A stretch of 64,000 bases of DNA from Mycteria americana (Eukaryota; Chordata; Aves; Ciconiiformes; Ciconiidae): assembly GCF_035582795.1 (NCBI RefSeq), contig NC_134373.1, forward strand, positions 17,072,001 through 17,136,000. The letters are read 5' to 3'. Numbering within the stretch: position 1 is the first letter of the stretch; every line of letters begins with the position of its first letter. The notes under the pieces are model-generated. The model saw only the letters and a list, made by a program, of their open reading frames with translations. It was not told the origin of the DNA and ran no database searches. Shown here piece by piece: positions 16,258 to 30,500 of the stretch. Made by a program: the position numbers and the translations under genes.

Positions 16258-17734
16258 AAAGGATCAAACTCTGTGGCCTGGCTCTGGGTCCCTTGCACCG
16301 GAGCGTGCTGCCGTCCCTCCCTGGAGAAGGTTACTCACCAGGTGCCCAGCTCTAACAGCAGTCCCAAGCATCACCGGCATTTTGGGCCGGGCAGAGGGAG
16401 GTAACTTCAGCCGGTCGCACTCCAGCAATTCCCAGCTGCCGCGCAGTCCCGGGGGAGCGCAGCAAGCTGGTGTGGGGTAGACTGGCAGATTGGCTCAGGC
16501 AGGGAAAGTCATAAACAGCTCTCTGATAGCTTGTCCCCCTCCCCCGCTGCGCCAAGCAAATGCCAGCAGAGGAGACGATCCTGCAAAGGGAGAGATGCCG
16601 GGCGTTTTTTTTGTAGGAGGTAGTTTTCCAAAGAGGTACCCAGAGACTCTTCAATAGCCCACTGATAATTTGTGAACACAAAGATCTAGCTTTTCAGGGT
16701 TACGCTTCACCTCCCTCCTGCTCCCCCTCCAGTGCAAGCAGCAGCAGCTTTCACAGGGCAGGACTCCATAGGAGCTGGAAGCTAATTACCAGATGTCTTG
16801 TAAATCTTTCCAATCTGCACAACTTCATCCAGTTTGCAATGCTTAACATCAGCTCTTTTGGAACCTTTTCATCCTTATTTTTGTGTAACAAATTTTCAAC
16901 AAGCCAGGAGTTCTTTGTTCTCTCCTAATAAAACAACCTAAAATGTTAACAGTTCAGCATGAAACTAATGAACTAAATGCACTTTTCTGGAGATCTGAGC
17001 ACAAGTACAGGCATTTCCAGATTTATGTGACAATTTATTAATTCTGGAAAAAGTGCTTTGGGCTGTTGCTTTAAAATAACTTTAGAACTACAAAAATGAA
17101 TACAAACAACGGTTGTAAATTATTTATGTGTTCTGCCAAACATATGGCCACTCAAATGCTGCACTTATTGAGGACAACTTAAACGAAAATCTTAAAGGGG
17201 CCTGAAAAGAGAACTGGACCAAGTCAGACGTTTGCTCGGATGCAACTGTTCTGTCCACAAAATTTTACTCCAAATAACTGCTAGTGGCAATGCAGAGATA
17301 TTCTGCAGAGCATTGAGCATTCAAGTCTACAATTTACATGAACGGAAATGATCTTCAATTGCCTGCTCTTGGGGGATATAGTGAAAAAGATGAAGAGTGA
17401 AAAGTTAGTTGGTTGAGTATTTCTGCTCCTGCAGTACTGCTGTCAGTTCTCCCTCACCTATTTCAGTGGGATCCATACCAAGTAACCATATATATTTAGT
17501 ATGAAGCAGGAATATAGAACCCCACTCACATGAATCCTACAGCTGGCAGAGTTGGGACGGGTCTGAACCACCGCAGAAGGCGGCTGGTAAGATCTCCATA
17601 GGTGCAGCTGATTGCAAAGTGAATGCCTGACCATGCTCTGACTCTGCTATGGAAGGAAAGATGACTCTGAACTATGTAGGAAACATGTCCTATGCCCAGG
17701 GCCAAGAGGAGGGGGTGACGTATAGCTTTTTGCT

Positions 17735-17784
17735 AGTTGTATAGCAGGAATCTCCTGTAAGTTGTATAGCAGGAATCTCCTGTA
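17735..17784. repeat. Perfect 25-bp tandem duplication
   Basis: Two identical adjacent 25-bp copies occur at 17735-17759 and 17760-17784. Each begins AGTTGTATAGCAGG and ends CTCCTGTA. The absence of differences suggests a recent duplication or assembly error. No coding role is seen. Confidence 0.95.
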
Positions 17785-20700
17785 TAACATCAAAGTTGCT
17801 TTATTTAAATCTCTTTGGCCAAAAGAAACGAAGCAAGAACTTTCACCTCCGGCAAAACACCCAGGCTGCTGGATGCCACCTCCTCTGGAAAGACTCTGTC
17901 ATGACTAAAACTGGAAGAAGTACCTTTCCTTTTATTTCGTGTAAATTCTACCCTGTGGATGCTGCAGATTACATGGTGTAAAAATACATAACCTTTTTTA
18001 GCACTCAGTATTAAATGTATTTAGATGCATGCATTCTGGATAATAAGCCTAAAATCCACTGTACTTCTTGGTAGTTGAAGATCATCTGCTACAAGTAGGA
18101 TCTTTCCCCTCTCCAAAATACTAACTTAAGTACCTAAAATACTGTTCTCAGCAGATTATTTTCACAAAAGCATTCAGGAACATCAAGTTTATAGGAACTG
18201 CCACTATAGAAGGAGCAGCTATGCCCCAAACCAAGTGATACTTAAATCACAATTTTCATTTGAGCTGCTGTTGCAAGCAAACACTAGTATTAACTACAAA
18301 ACCTCTGTTGCTAAAAAGAAAAGTAGCAAACATAGACTTAGTGACTGCGTTCACATGTGGACAACTATCCAGGAGGATTATGGTTACATGAAGCTCCCAT
18401 TTTGGCAGGCACAGAATGACATGATCCCTCCATCACCAGTACAGCCACAGCTCCCAAGCAGCAGAACTCAGTGAGAGAGGCCTGGACCTTTCTACCGTGT
18501 TACATCCCTCGTGCCTTCGGAAGAAAGGAAGCAAGAGGCCTCATTCATTCAAAAGAGTTCAGGACAACAGGGTAGAAGAGTTGCCCCCATTTACAGAAGT
18601 GCAACTGCAGTACCTGAAAGACAGCGCCGCTCCTGAACTACATGACCGTGATGAACTTGAGGCCCACGTGGGTATGCCATATGGGAGCCAAAAGGGTAAT
18701 GCTAAGGCAGCAACAGTGGTTTTTTCCAATCAGGCTAAAAAGCAATAAGCTGTTTAAAACGTACTCTAGGAAGGGAAATACTGCAAAATCTGGTACTATT
18801 CTCCTGCTGAGAGTTGATGCTGAAGTGATGACACCAGTAATTTCTATCTGACTTTTACCATATGCTTTTCTTGCATTCAATGGGAACAGTCACTCTTGTC
18901 AGCTCTAAGGAGCCCACCCTAAGTTTTTGTGTATTAAACACAAAAAAAAGATTTACACTGTTTTCCTCCAGGGCACTTGGCTCCCCATGCTATCCTGAAT
19001 GCCTTAAACACTTACGAATGCTTTTTTTCTTTAAATGTTAACAAATTTCAGTCATTATTACAGCAATTTTACAAGCGTGGCTTTGTGAAAAGATAAATCT
19101 CCTAACATGCTCTGAAACAGTCAATCTACAACACTTCCACGCGTGCCTCAAACACTTTAGAGCAGGCACCTCCCTTTAAAGATCTGCCCTGGAGACAACT
19201 CCAGCACCCGGCACGACCTCATTAACCACTGACTCATCTGAGCCATGGAAGAAGCAGCAGTCCACCTTTAACACAAGGCACTAAACCACTGAAGGTATAA
19301 AGACGGTGATTAGCAATATGAAGTGGAGCATATCATGATGATATATTCTTGACGATGCTTCTTAGCTTTCTTCTTTCCATTTTTAAAGCTTTATATATAC
19401 TCTGCAGATTGGCATTTCTGTGCTTCTCAGATCAACTAAGTGGCTATGCCAAGCCTTCCTACAAACAAGAATTACATTAGTCACTTAAACATCAACTGCC
19501 TACACAGTCATAAACTAATCCACTCAGCTCAATTATATTGCAGTTACAGATCCTGACCAGACCTGCAGTCCGACGGGGGGAGAACTTTGTGGAGCACAGA
19601 AAAGGGTGAACTCACTGGGCTCTGGGGAGTGGGTGCCATTGGGATGCACCTCAGAAACCCAAGCATCCTCCCCAGACAGCAGGTATGGAGCAGAGAGGAG
19701 CCATCTCTCAAATACCTGGGTCTTGAACATCTCTAATGCTCTGAAGGTCAAGCTCCACCTTGAATCCATCTAAAAGCCAGGAGGCAATTTTGTTGGCACT
19801 CCCAACAAATTGCTGCCTAACAAACAGGCACAGGCTGGATTTCAGCTTCTGAACGTCTCTAGGCACAGCTCCAAGCAGTGTATCAGAGAGTCAAGGCACA
19901 AGGTGAGGCAGGTACGGATAAGGGCCACATTTAAAACAACATGGTACACTCAATATGCCAAGCACAAATAAACTAAACATAGCTGTCTATTTGGCATCAG
20001 AAAGCATCCAACAGAAAAATAAATGTTGAAAAATAAATTTCAAACACTGACTTTCCCCCAACCTTTATCTACTTGCCGTTTGATTAATTTTGACAAGCTG
20101 GGTCCACAAAACTAATGTACTACTTCTGCAGACTGTACATTTCCAGCCTTCTCATAGTTCAAATTTTCAAGCTCTTCTACACCTTCCCACTCCATTCACG
20201 TCCTTCTCAACCTCCCTGAAGAAATGCAAGGAAAGTATATGTCTTCTGCTAAAATCTCAGCCAGCAGAGACCGACCACGGTTCTCCCAGAATGTGCCTAC
20301 ATTTGCTCTACCTCTCTCCCTCCATCTGCCTCAGCCGAACGCCTCCCATCCACTCTCAAAGAGATCTTCTTCCTCTTCCCTTAAATATGTCCCTAGTACT
20401 CCTTCAAACTGTTACTCTTCTTACAATGAAGACAATCTTCATCTCATGGAGACAAAATTCCTTTTGCTTGACAATCTAACAGACTCAAGGAAGAAATATT
20501 GATTATAAATGGCATAGTTACCTGCTTCATATCTATTGAAAATATTCATCAGATAAACAGACAACAATACCTAAGTATCTTTCACCATTGCTGATTCCAA
20601 CACAGATTGAATTATTCGCCTTAGACTCATATTCAAACTGGAGAAGTTTTGTTTATAAAACTTTTCTTCTGAGCGTGCCTGAGATAACCACATAGCAACC

Positions 20701-23700
20701 AGAAACTACTGAAAACTAAAGTATTTTTTTTCTTCCTGGATTTCTAGTCAAATGAATGCAATGATCCTCTTTGTGCATGGTAAAATACTTCTTAATTGGT
20801 TTATGCCTGTTGCATAGTAATATAGAAATAATCTATCATGTTTTTACTATAAACTAAGTCTAAAGAGGATTATACACTGCCTCTAGCTGTTTGCATGTTA
20901 ATCTCAAACAACCATATTGATGCAAATCTGCTGTAGTTACCTGAAATACTTCAATTTGTTAACAGTGCTTATATTTCTACTGTCAACATTCATTTCTCCT
21001 TTAAAATCTTTCTTTTTAATCTAGAAATATTTCAATAGTGAAGAACAGAAATAGAAAAGGAAAATGACAAGGAAATATTAGAGGAGATTGAGTAAATATT
21101 CATAAACTAGGAAATGCTAAATGTGAAGTTACACATGGTGACCTTAATTCTAAACTCTCCTACAAGTTCCTGAAGTTTCCTTTAACTACCTGACTATACA
21201 CTCTATCTTAAATAATTTTTCACAACTTTAGAGACGCCACCTTTTAGTAAGACAAATATTTTGTAAGACAAATATCTATAACCTATAGAGCGAATTGTCT
21301 ATACCCAGCTTCCTGCCAGTCAAAAATACCAAAATACCAGAGAACGCCTATGGCTCATACGCTGAGCCAGGTTCACCGCTAACATATCCCCTGAAACAAC
21401 TACGAGGACGACAGTTCCACTGCTAAGGTGAATTATATGGTATATGATTATCAACCTTGACAGGGAAAGAAAAGAATAGTCTTGGAGAATAGTGGTTTTT
21501 TCTAGAGAAGACATCAAACTAATGCCAGTGTTATAACATAAGAATGATGCAAATATATAAGAAAGAAAATACTAGAGGATGTATTAAGTGTGTATGAAAA
21601 CATAGGCAAAAATAGCACCATCAATTTGAAAAACAAACAGTAATTTAAACGGACTGTACAGTGTAGGACAGTTGTACATACAATTTTAGAGATACTGCAA
21701 GAAGTCTGCTTAACATAAAAATTGCGTACATATAAACATTCAGATTTGCAATTGTTTTACACTTGGGCATTTGTAAAGTTATCCAAGCAGCAGCAGCAGC
21801 TGGATGCCTTCTGAGCCTAGCATTTTGAATCCTCATTTTTTTGTAAGAAAGCCAAAAATGGTAAGGCATAAAAAACCCTCTGACTTCTTCACAGTAAAAT
21901 CTCAGCCAAACACTCTGAGAGTTTGCTTGCTTGCTTGCTCTCGGTCCCCTGACCATTACATTTTACACACTTGTCACGCACAAGACTGTTTCCCTGCCTC
22001 CTCCCTTCTTTCAGCTACATGACGCTGCTGTTACTTTTCTGCAACTTGTAGCTAAATCACAGCTTGAGACAATACATGTCAATACTCAAATATCCACAAA
22101 AAAAGACATAGGATTGAGTAATTTATTCCTCAGACCCCCAAGAGTGATAATGACTTTCATCTGTAAAGAAATCATCTCATCTTCCCTCTATCTCAATAAA
22201 TAAAACTGTCCTTCTTTTTTTAATTTGGAACATGTAAACAGTAGAAACTTTCTTTGGATTTCGTTTTCTCAAACACTTTATTTTTACTTTAGCTGAGGAC
22301 CCAGATTCAAAATATATCTGTATTACTGAAGAAGACAAAAAATGATCCCAGCAGACAAGTCTAACCCTAAACCCTGACGGACAAAGAAATTTCATCAGCC
22401 TGAGGCTGGATATCCCAGTCTCGCAGCACAGAAACACCCACAGAAGACACATGGGCAAAAGCACCCAAAACTCACTTAAAACCTACAAAAACATTCTCAG
22501 GGATTCTGCACAGCTACTGAATCATGACCGAATCCTTCAAGAACGAGCAGGCTCCAGCAGTAGAAACCAGCAACTAGTAAGAAGCAAGAGCAGCAGCAGA
22601 ACTGCACCAGTGTATGGTGCACATAAATAATATGGGCGAATATTAAAGTTGCTTTTCCCAAAACTCACCTCAGTGCCACCACGCTCCTCTGCTCTGGGAA
22701 TATATGCCACGCCAGAGGCTGAGGGAGGCATGAGCTGGCCTTGTCCATGGTGACTCCATGAATGAAGTCTGGAAACAAGCCAGCTCACGTCCGAGTGCAG
22801 CATCAGTCCACTTCCCCGCCTGGCGTAAGACAGGTAATGCTGAGGAGAAGTTAAAGCTATCTATATGGCACGTATTGATTCAGGTCTCTACCAGCTGGAT
22901 AGTGCCTGGACTGTGCCCTACTCCATAACTGAGAGGAGTTTTCAAAGTCAAACACCACCTCTAGACTTGAACAGATCCCGTGGGTGTTGCAACAACAAAA
23001 AACCACCACCAACAAACCAGAAAGACCCAACCCCCCAAAACTAAACCCCCAAACTCTTAAGTGGTTGGCTTTTTTAATCGCACTTCCCTCAGAAACACCA
23101 AAAATAAACTGCTGAGGTAGGGAATAATTTGCCTGTTTGATGAAGTAAACCAGACTATGTCAGCAGACTCACTGCATCCCACAGAATTGTAACCAAATGA
23201 AGGTGCTCACATGGGATTTTAAAAGAAGATAAATCTGGCTGGAAAGGGGTCGGGACTGTTCCCTCAGCCCTGGGGGCCTGCCCCCGTATGTGCTGCACCA
23301 AAAGGACGGACAAGGTGCCCTATACTAGACCTGTTACTGGTCTTGGATGGGAATACCTGTTGGAGGAGAGGTTACAGATGGCTGTTCTGGCAGAAATACC
23401 ACACACGCAGCAACAAGTGACACCAAGTCTGAAATTTGACTTCAAGACAACATTCAACTTCTTTTCTGCATGCTGATGCAACGTTAACTTTTGAAGGCTA
23501 ATTATGATCATTGAAATTTCAATAAACTCACTCCACTGTTGAACAACAAACCGAAACATGTTATCAGGCAGGGATTTGTTCAGAGCCGCCAAGGATACAC
23601 TTGGCACGTCCCACTCCTCTGTTCGTTTCAGTGGGGCTGTTCCAGAACAAACACACATTCAGAAAAATTTAAATAGTCTGGAGCAGCTGGATGCAATCTT

Positions 23701-24728
23701 GATTCTTACTTAGGAGAGCAGCATTCAAAAGCATGTCCAAAAATGAACCAAAAGCTGCGTGCTCAGGTCCAAACTCGGCAGGGGAATTCACATGACTGCT
23801 GAGGAACTGCCAGCGGTGGGTCTGTGGGAACTGGTGGACAGGAGTGGAGAGGAGAGGACTGCTTTCCCAGTGGTTCCGGAGAGTCAGACAGCGGCTCAGT
23901 TTTATTATCTGGGAAATGTTACAAATGTCAGCAGCAAGGGGTCAACTAAAAGGAGCCTTAAAATGATAAATGAGATCAGCATAATACACAGTATTACCTT
24001 CTGTTCCTAAAGAGATAGAGTTTATGTTGGCTGGAATAATTTTAGAAACATCCCATGCAGAACATATTATGGGAGGATTTTCTATTCTCCCTTTTCCTGA
24101 AGATTTACCAGAGACCTCGACTAGCTCTCAGGGAACTGGGGGGGGGGAATCTAGTGGGAAGAGCTGGTTTCTCACAACTAGCCACTGCCTTTGTCAGTCT
24201 GATGAGCAGATTTAGCTCTTGAACTGTTAATAGCTTGTAGTTGCAAATCCAAGAAACATGCAACAGGGCAGGAGAGAGAGAGGCAACGAAGACCCAAAAC
24301 TCAGGACATTTTTCTATTTAAATGCTTTCTGGATAGATGCTCCCCCCAAATTTAACGGAGGAGGCAGAAAAGACTTCAGCATAGCTATTTTAATCCGTAG
24401 CTTTTCACAGGACATATGCAGGACATATACTGGTTAGTGTATTTAGTTGGTATAGGAAATACTTTGCTGGCATTAGCCATGCAGAGCATTATTAAAATGA
24501 ACAAGTGTACTCAGTCCCTTTGACCAAACTCTGTTCTCCATTAGTCTCATCTGAGGCTTGACTAATGTCACTCAAGTTAATGGAGTGCTTTACACCAACA
24601 CAATACCATATTTTAGACACTAAGAAATGCTAGTAAGAATTAATTTATTTAATTCAAAATTCATAAAAAGACAGCAACTTGTGCTTTTATCTATAAACGT
24701 ATAGTAAAAGTATAAAGAATACTTTCAT

Positions 24729-24831
24729 GTATAGCTAATGAATTAACATTAATAATTAACATTTAACAATTAACAATAATTAACATTAATAATGTATAGC
24801 TAATGAATTAGTATAGCTAATGAATTAATAA
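24729..24831. repeat. AT-rich minisatellite-like cluster
   Basis: The 17-mer GTATAGCTAATGAATTA occurs exactly three times (24729-24745, 24794-24810 and 24811-24827). Between copies 1 and 2 lies a run of AATTAACATTAATAA-type units. The last two copies are directly adjacent. It probably arose by local slippage. Confidence 0.9.
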
Positions 24832-25553
24832 ACAGTGTAAAAAGAGGCAATAAAACTGAAAATGAAATGGATCTCCAGTGCTTTAGATAAAAATTGATTT
24901 ATAATTTCTTCAGATTTAATATCTGTTTTACAGAAAAATCTCTCGCAGAACCTCTACAATCTCTCCAAATAAGATACAAAATCTCCTAGAATAAGAGACA
25001 ATCTCTTAGCATAAGATATAAAATCTATTCAGGTTAATTCACCATTCTTTTCAGCAAAGGCAAAAACCACAATCTTCTTATTTGGGTTTCTTGGTAAACA
25101 GATTAGATCCACAGATGCAGCTACTGTGTTACATATGCATGTGACAACCGCTGGCATATTGCTCTAGCAGTGCTCAAGCACACATTTCTCTCCCAGTTAA
25201 ACAATCATTCCCGAAATAAACACATCTTTTCCGTTATCACAAGCTATAAAGCAGTTCAAGAGCCCTGAAATGATCTTTTCATTAGTTTGAGATGCTTAAG
25301 CATCCCAGTACTGAAACGTCCCATCTAAGCCTTATGAGACTGGAAGAGTATAAATCCTGCTCTCCCATTCCCTTAATGAGAATGCCTAATAAAAATGTAA
25401 ACCAATTCTCTTGGCTGCCACTATCCTGTCTACTGAATGAAATCTTCCCCTTCACCCTCATATATTTATATAACTTTAAAGCTACAAGATCAGTATGGCT
25501 CTTTGAGATTACTCATCCAATGCCACAAGCTGGCACTAGTTTCTTAACTTCCC

Positions 25554-25572
25554 TTTTTTTTTTTTTTTTTTT
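25554..25572. repeat. T homopolymer (19)
   Basis: A run of 19 T in the long intron. On the transcribed minus strand it is A-rich. No retrocopy was recognised next to it. Confidence 0.9.
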
Positions 25573-27507
25573 GTTTTTGCCTTGTCTGAGACCAGAGAGG
25601 ATCACCTGCCCTGTTAGCAAATCCATCCTCTTCAAGTCAATACTGTAATATCCTCACCGAAGTCCATCCTCTGTCAACAAAGCAATCACAAACCCCTTAG
25701 CTTGCAACATTTCCTTGTTGAAGCTATACTAGTAAATTTGAATTATCTATTTGGTTATAAACATTTACGTGCTTTTAAACTCAAATACACATTAAATATG
25801 CTTAACCTGTGCTTTCCTTTCTCTCTCTGTAAACGCCTCCTTGTCCTCCTAATTCAAAACAAACACAGACAGTGCTTCTCCCACAACATTTGTCACTGTT
25901 ATTAGCTGGGTGGATGCTCCTGTTCTACTAACACAGAGGTCCTTGCTCAGCCCTTTCCCTGCATCTCCTGGGTCTCTCTGGGGAAGCGAGAGTTTCAGAC
26001 AGGCAACAATCTGACTGTCCAGCAGCAAAAGGAAGAGATTTCAGCTCATCTGCATGCCTGACCTGGAAGCCAGCCAAGAATGCCAGCAGTACCTCTAGAC
26101 AATTTGAAAATCTATAAAAGAAAAAATAATCCTGAAGCCTCCAGCTAAAAGCCAGGGGTTCTAAGACAGACCCCAGAAACCCTGGGGTGATGCAGAAAAG
26201 CAAGTTGTCTGGAGAATGGGTCAGGAAACGAGTTGAAGAACGGGCCATTCTTGGATGCGGCCAGCAATAGCAGCTAACCGCAGAGCAGAGCCATGCCGCC
26301 CGCACCAGCCTGCTTTTACCACCGCCTGGCCAAGAGCAGGATCACAAGATGCGTTTCAAGGCAAAGAGGTACCACAGTGGAAGATGTCAGAAAGAACATG
26401 TAGAAGATGAGACTGTTGGAGAGGTGGGCTGCCTTTCACCATACAAAGCTGGAAGTGAAAGCATGCTCATTTGGTCCTGATCAGCCGATGAAATAGCTGT
26501 CAAGCCTACTGCTAAGGAAGCGTTTCTCCAAGCTTACTCGTGAAAGCACACATCTTGCCAGGGACGAAACAGGGAGAAGGCTGCAAATCTGCTCTTCCCT
26601 TCTGCAGTACACTGCTGCTCTCATAGCATGGTTAGCAGGTAGAAAGAAGCGCTTGGGCCCCAGCTAGCCCAAGGTACTCCCAGGGGACACAGCTGGACAA
26701 ACTGGTCTTTTAGGTGTGCTTCTCCACACTCCTGCTGAGTGCCCTCCCTCCTACTGCCCTGCATTTGCCAAATCACAGCTTTGGAATGGACTGGCAGGCA
26801 CCCAAGCTTGTTCCCGACTGTCCCAGGTAAACGCTCACTGCCAAGGAGATGTACTTTCCGTGGAAACAGCAATCCTCCCCCTCCTTGTCTCACAGCCAAC
26901 AGGGTGAGAGTGTCTCCCTGGCCAGAGAGCAGGCTTCCAGGCAGAGAAGGTGCTCGGGAGCAGAGCACCCGTGAACATCAAGAGAAAGCAGGAACTGAAC
27001 ACCACTACTCCTGTGTGGGTTTGTACAACAGGAATTAGACCACTTAGGAGACAGCCTCCAGCTCATTTGTTTATTATAAGGTACCTAATGCATAATTAGG
27101 CAGGAGGCCCTGCCCTTCCAAGTCCCTCTTCTTTCAGCCTGTGCTCTAACCTTTTGATGAAAAACAGGCAGAAGAAAGGAACCGAGTGCCTTTAGTACAT
27201 GTAATATAAGCAGGTCTGGTGGCATGCTGATACTTCCCAGTCTCCAAGGAGAGGATAACAGCTGTCTTGCTGCTTCAACCTCCTGCTCCTGAGTTGATTC
27301 ACGCAGTGTCTAAGAAAAAATAAAGCTATGCCACAGTGCCTCCGAGCTGGGGGACAGGCAAGGAGAGCCTCTCACACAAGCCTCGTTACGCAGCCCTACA
27401 CACAAAACATCCCACACCAACCACTCAGTCCCCGCATGAATCATGAGTGTTTCCTCCCAGCAAGCTCCAGTCCAATCTTCTGCTTTTTCTAATGCTCTGG
27501 TTTTATT

Positions 27508-27531
27508 AAAAAAAAAAAAAAAAAAAAAAAA
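27508..27531. repeat. A homopolymer (24)
   Basis: A run of 24 A in the long intron, the longest A run seen in the window. I checked the sequence before it for a retrocopied gene or LINE end and recognised none. Confidence 0.92.
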
Positions 27532-30500
27532 GCGTTTTTCTTTTTACTTCAGTATTGCCGTTTTCCTGGAGCACTAGAAGATACAAGGCAAGGGAAGGGC
27601 TTCTCCTGAGAAACGCTCTGCCAGTCTTCCCGCCCCAGGCCACTCCTGTTGTCTTCTCCACACGAGTGCAGGACATGGAGGGGGTCTCTCTCAGGGGCAC
27701 CGGCTGTCTTGCCTCGGTTGTGTTGGTCTCCGGTGCGCGAATACAGCTCCCCACAGGATCCAGTGACGTTTCCATATGAGCAGGCAGCCTTCGAGACGAG
27801 GTTAGGCCAGCTGCTTTTCCCTTACAGTATTCACGGCTCTGTGAAGCTCTGCCTTTTGGCAGTCTCTACAGCACGTGTTGTCAGGCCTGGCAGCTCACCT
27901 GCGCTTCACGCTCCTCACCATCCTCCCAGCAGCACGGGAAGGGGAGCTCGCCGCCGCCTCAGCGTTTCCTGCTGCTGGCAGCCAAGCACCCCGGTTCACA
28001 CGGAGAGCAGCTCCCAGAGGAGACAGCAAATCGAGACAGACCCTCTGGCAGCTGCCCGCAAGCCTGGCCTACACTTTTTAAATACGCACACGACTCCATG
28101 TAAGAGCTCACTGACACCACGGTGCCCCTCACCACAGCCCTGCCGGCACAAGAGCTGAAGCCTTTCTGAGCTCCCAGCCTCCAGCACTTAACATGACTTT
28201 CCTCCATGTTCACAGAGCAGACCCAACAAATGTCATCCAAGCTGCTTTGCTCTGAAACAACAGAAGTGGGGTGAAATCACCTGCAGTCTCATACAGGTGT
28301 GTTTCAGGTGCTGAGGGCAAGCCAAAGTTTTTTTTTTTATTGCAACTGATTCAAAGCAAACAGAGAAATTCCTCACGCCTGGAACTGAGGTAAAACATCA
28401 GATCCGCTTTAGATGATCTCCTGCAATGCTGACATTACACTGGGCAGCTCAGCTCTGCACAGAGGAAGACAACTTCTGCGGCGATGGCAGCCGTTTGTAA
28501 CACAGATCCTCAAACCTGCTTCTCACAACCACTAAAAACTACGTTTGCTTCCATTCGGCATTTTTCCCACCCTCCTGGAATCGCCATGGTGAAACTGTTT
28601 TGGTTTTTTTTTTCCCAAAAAGTTGTGACTTAAAATAAACACACAAAGTTTCCTTGGAAAATGAGAACTTAATCCCAACGTCAGCAGTCACGCAACTGCT
28701 AGAGGAATAGTGCTGCTCAGCACCCAGGCCAGGCATCTCAGCCAGGGACGGGCAGACAGACACACAGAGCACTGGCAGCTGGGCAGCCACCTCTGGACAC
28801 TGCCCATTCCTGCCTGCTGCCTGAAAGGGACCGATCTTCTGGGGTGAAGCACCCCAAGGCTCATCTCCTCCCGTCACCGTGGATATGCAGACATCGCCTA
28901 TTCAAACAGGAGCTGCCAAGGAAAGGACTGAACGAGGAGGATCTGCAGCAGCAGTTGCTAGGGGTTATAAGCCGTTCTTGTGACAGAAGAGGACAGCTCA
29001 GAAAGACACTCTGACTCCAGATCTGACTTTTTATTCCACCACCCACCCAGATTACAGCCCAAAGCCTTCGCAGGGTACTGCTCCCCCCCGTTGGGGTCAT
29101 TGCCCATTTCTGTGCACTGCTGATGATTGCAACAGCTGCAAATCAGGCAGAGGAAAAGGGGGTTTGAGAGCTATGACTGCTTCATCTGGCTTACACCTGC
29201 ATTTCTGGCACATGCGCAAAGTGCATCCGGATCACGCTTTCTTCACTGTAGATAGGGACCACAGGAATTACCTGCACTGTATGGAAAATGTACTTAATCG
29301 ACTTCTACCAAGGACCAAGATCCTCTGTAAGACACCCTGAAAGGGGTAAGTGCTACCTCCCTATGCAGGGTAACAGCCTGAGCTCTATTTCCTAATTCTG
29401 TCTGACCTGGAGGTCATAAAGACAAGCCATCCAGCCCTCTTTTTTCAACCAAGCAGGAGAACCATTCGCTATAACGGGTAAACTCTTCAGAGCAAAAACT
29501 GTCCTTCTGAACGTGTTTGTGTTGGGATTAGCACAACAGGGTCCCCTGGCAAGCATCCCAAGAAAAAAAACCAAAAGGAGGTATTTGCAGTGTTGAGGAG
29601 GCCTGTACAAATAGACAGTGCAAATGAACAAGAGCCCATGTTACCTTTCAACCCTCTTACTTACTGGGTAGCACTAAGGGTTGCCCACCCTTCTCCCACA
29701 TGTGAGCGCAGAGACACTCCTGCCCTGAGCATTACACCCTTCAGCACTTACTGATGACAAAAGAAGGTGCAGTTTACACTTACTTTTACAGCTCCATTAA
29801 AAGGTGACCTGCAAATAAAAAAAAAAATCAAGCACATTTAGTATTATGTGCTGAATGCCCCCAAATAAACAGGATTAGATGAGCATTCAGCCCTCATGTA
29901 AAAATTAGGTGAAAAAACTGGCACTGAATGTGTACTTTGATTTTACACTCATGAAACAGAGTCCTTCCTAACAGCAATGTAGTGAGCAGTTCCTGACAAC
30001 TACTGGCCTCACATTTCCGCCTCTTGCTGCTTGTAGACAGCATACTGGGATGGAGGTGTAGCAGAAATTTTATTCCTTTGAATGGCATATTCCTGAAATG
30101 GCCACAAGAAAGTTGGCAAAGGCGAGGGGACAGCAGGCAGGTCCTACTTCCTCCACTTTCCCTCTCCTCACCCTGCTCGGGCACCAAAGGCTACACTTTC
30201 CAAATGCACTGACCTGACACTGGGCTAAGCCCCATGCAGAGCCACCGGTGATCAGACATCTTTGAAGATGAGGCTTTGAGATCTGTTAAAAATATTAGCA
30301 GTGCATTGCACAGCTATAGGTAGAGCTTTCTCCTGTAAAATATTGAATGCAATAGCTATTTCCAACTCGCAATGGCCACACTGCTTTCCCCTCTTCCTTC
30401 TGTGTTTGGCCCCACTTAACTGACTCCCCTCCCTCGGACCCAAGCTCAGGAAAGCATTTCTGCATGTGCTTAAAACCCACCGACTTCAACGGGTGATAAG

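Noticed and set aside
18497..18748. 83-codon plus-strand frame with charged, soluble-looking composition
   Set aside because: No recognisable family, no splice context and no poly(A) tail suggesting a retrocopy. Kept as chance.
26621..26968. 115-codon minus-strand reading frame in a GC-richer patch of the long intron
   Set aside because: No recognisable domain, no supporting splice sites or promoter, and overlapping open frames on the other strand. Length is within chance for this composition.
27450..27540. A24 tract considered as the poly(A) tail of a processed pseudogene
   Set aside because: The preceding kilobase shows no coding remnant, polyadenylation-signal placement or target-site duplication that I can support.
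27649..28158. 169-codon plus-strand reading frame at 27649-28158
   Set aside because: Arg/Ser/Pro-rich composition with no family resemblance and open frames in other phases. Most likely a chance ORF in a GC-rich intron patch.
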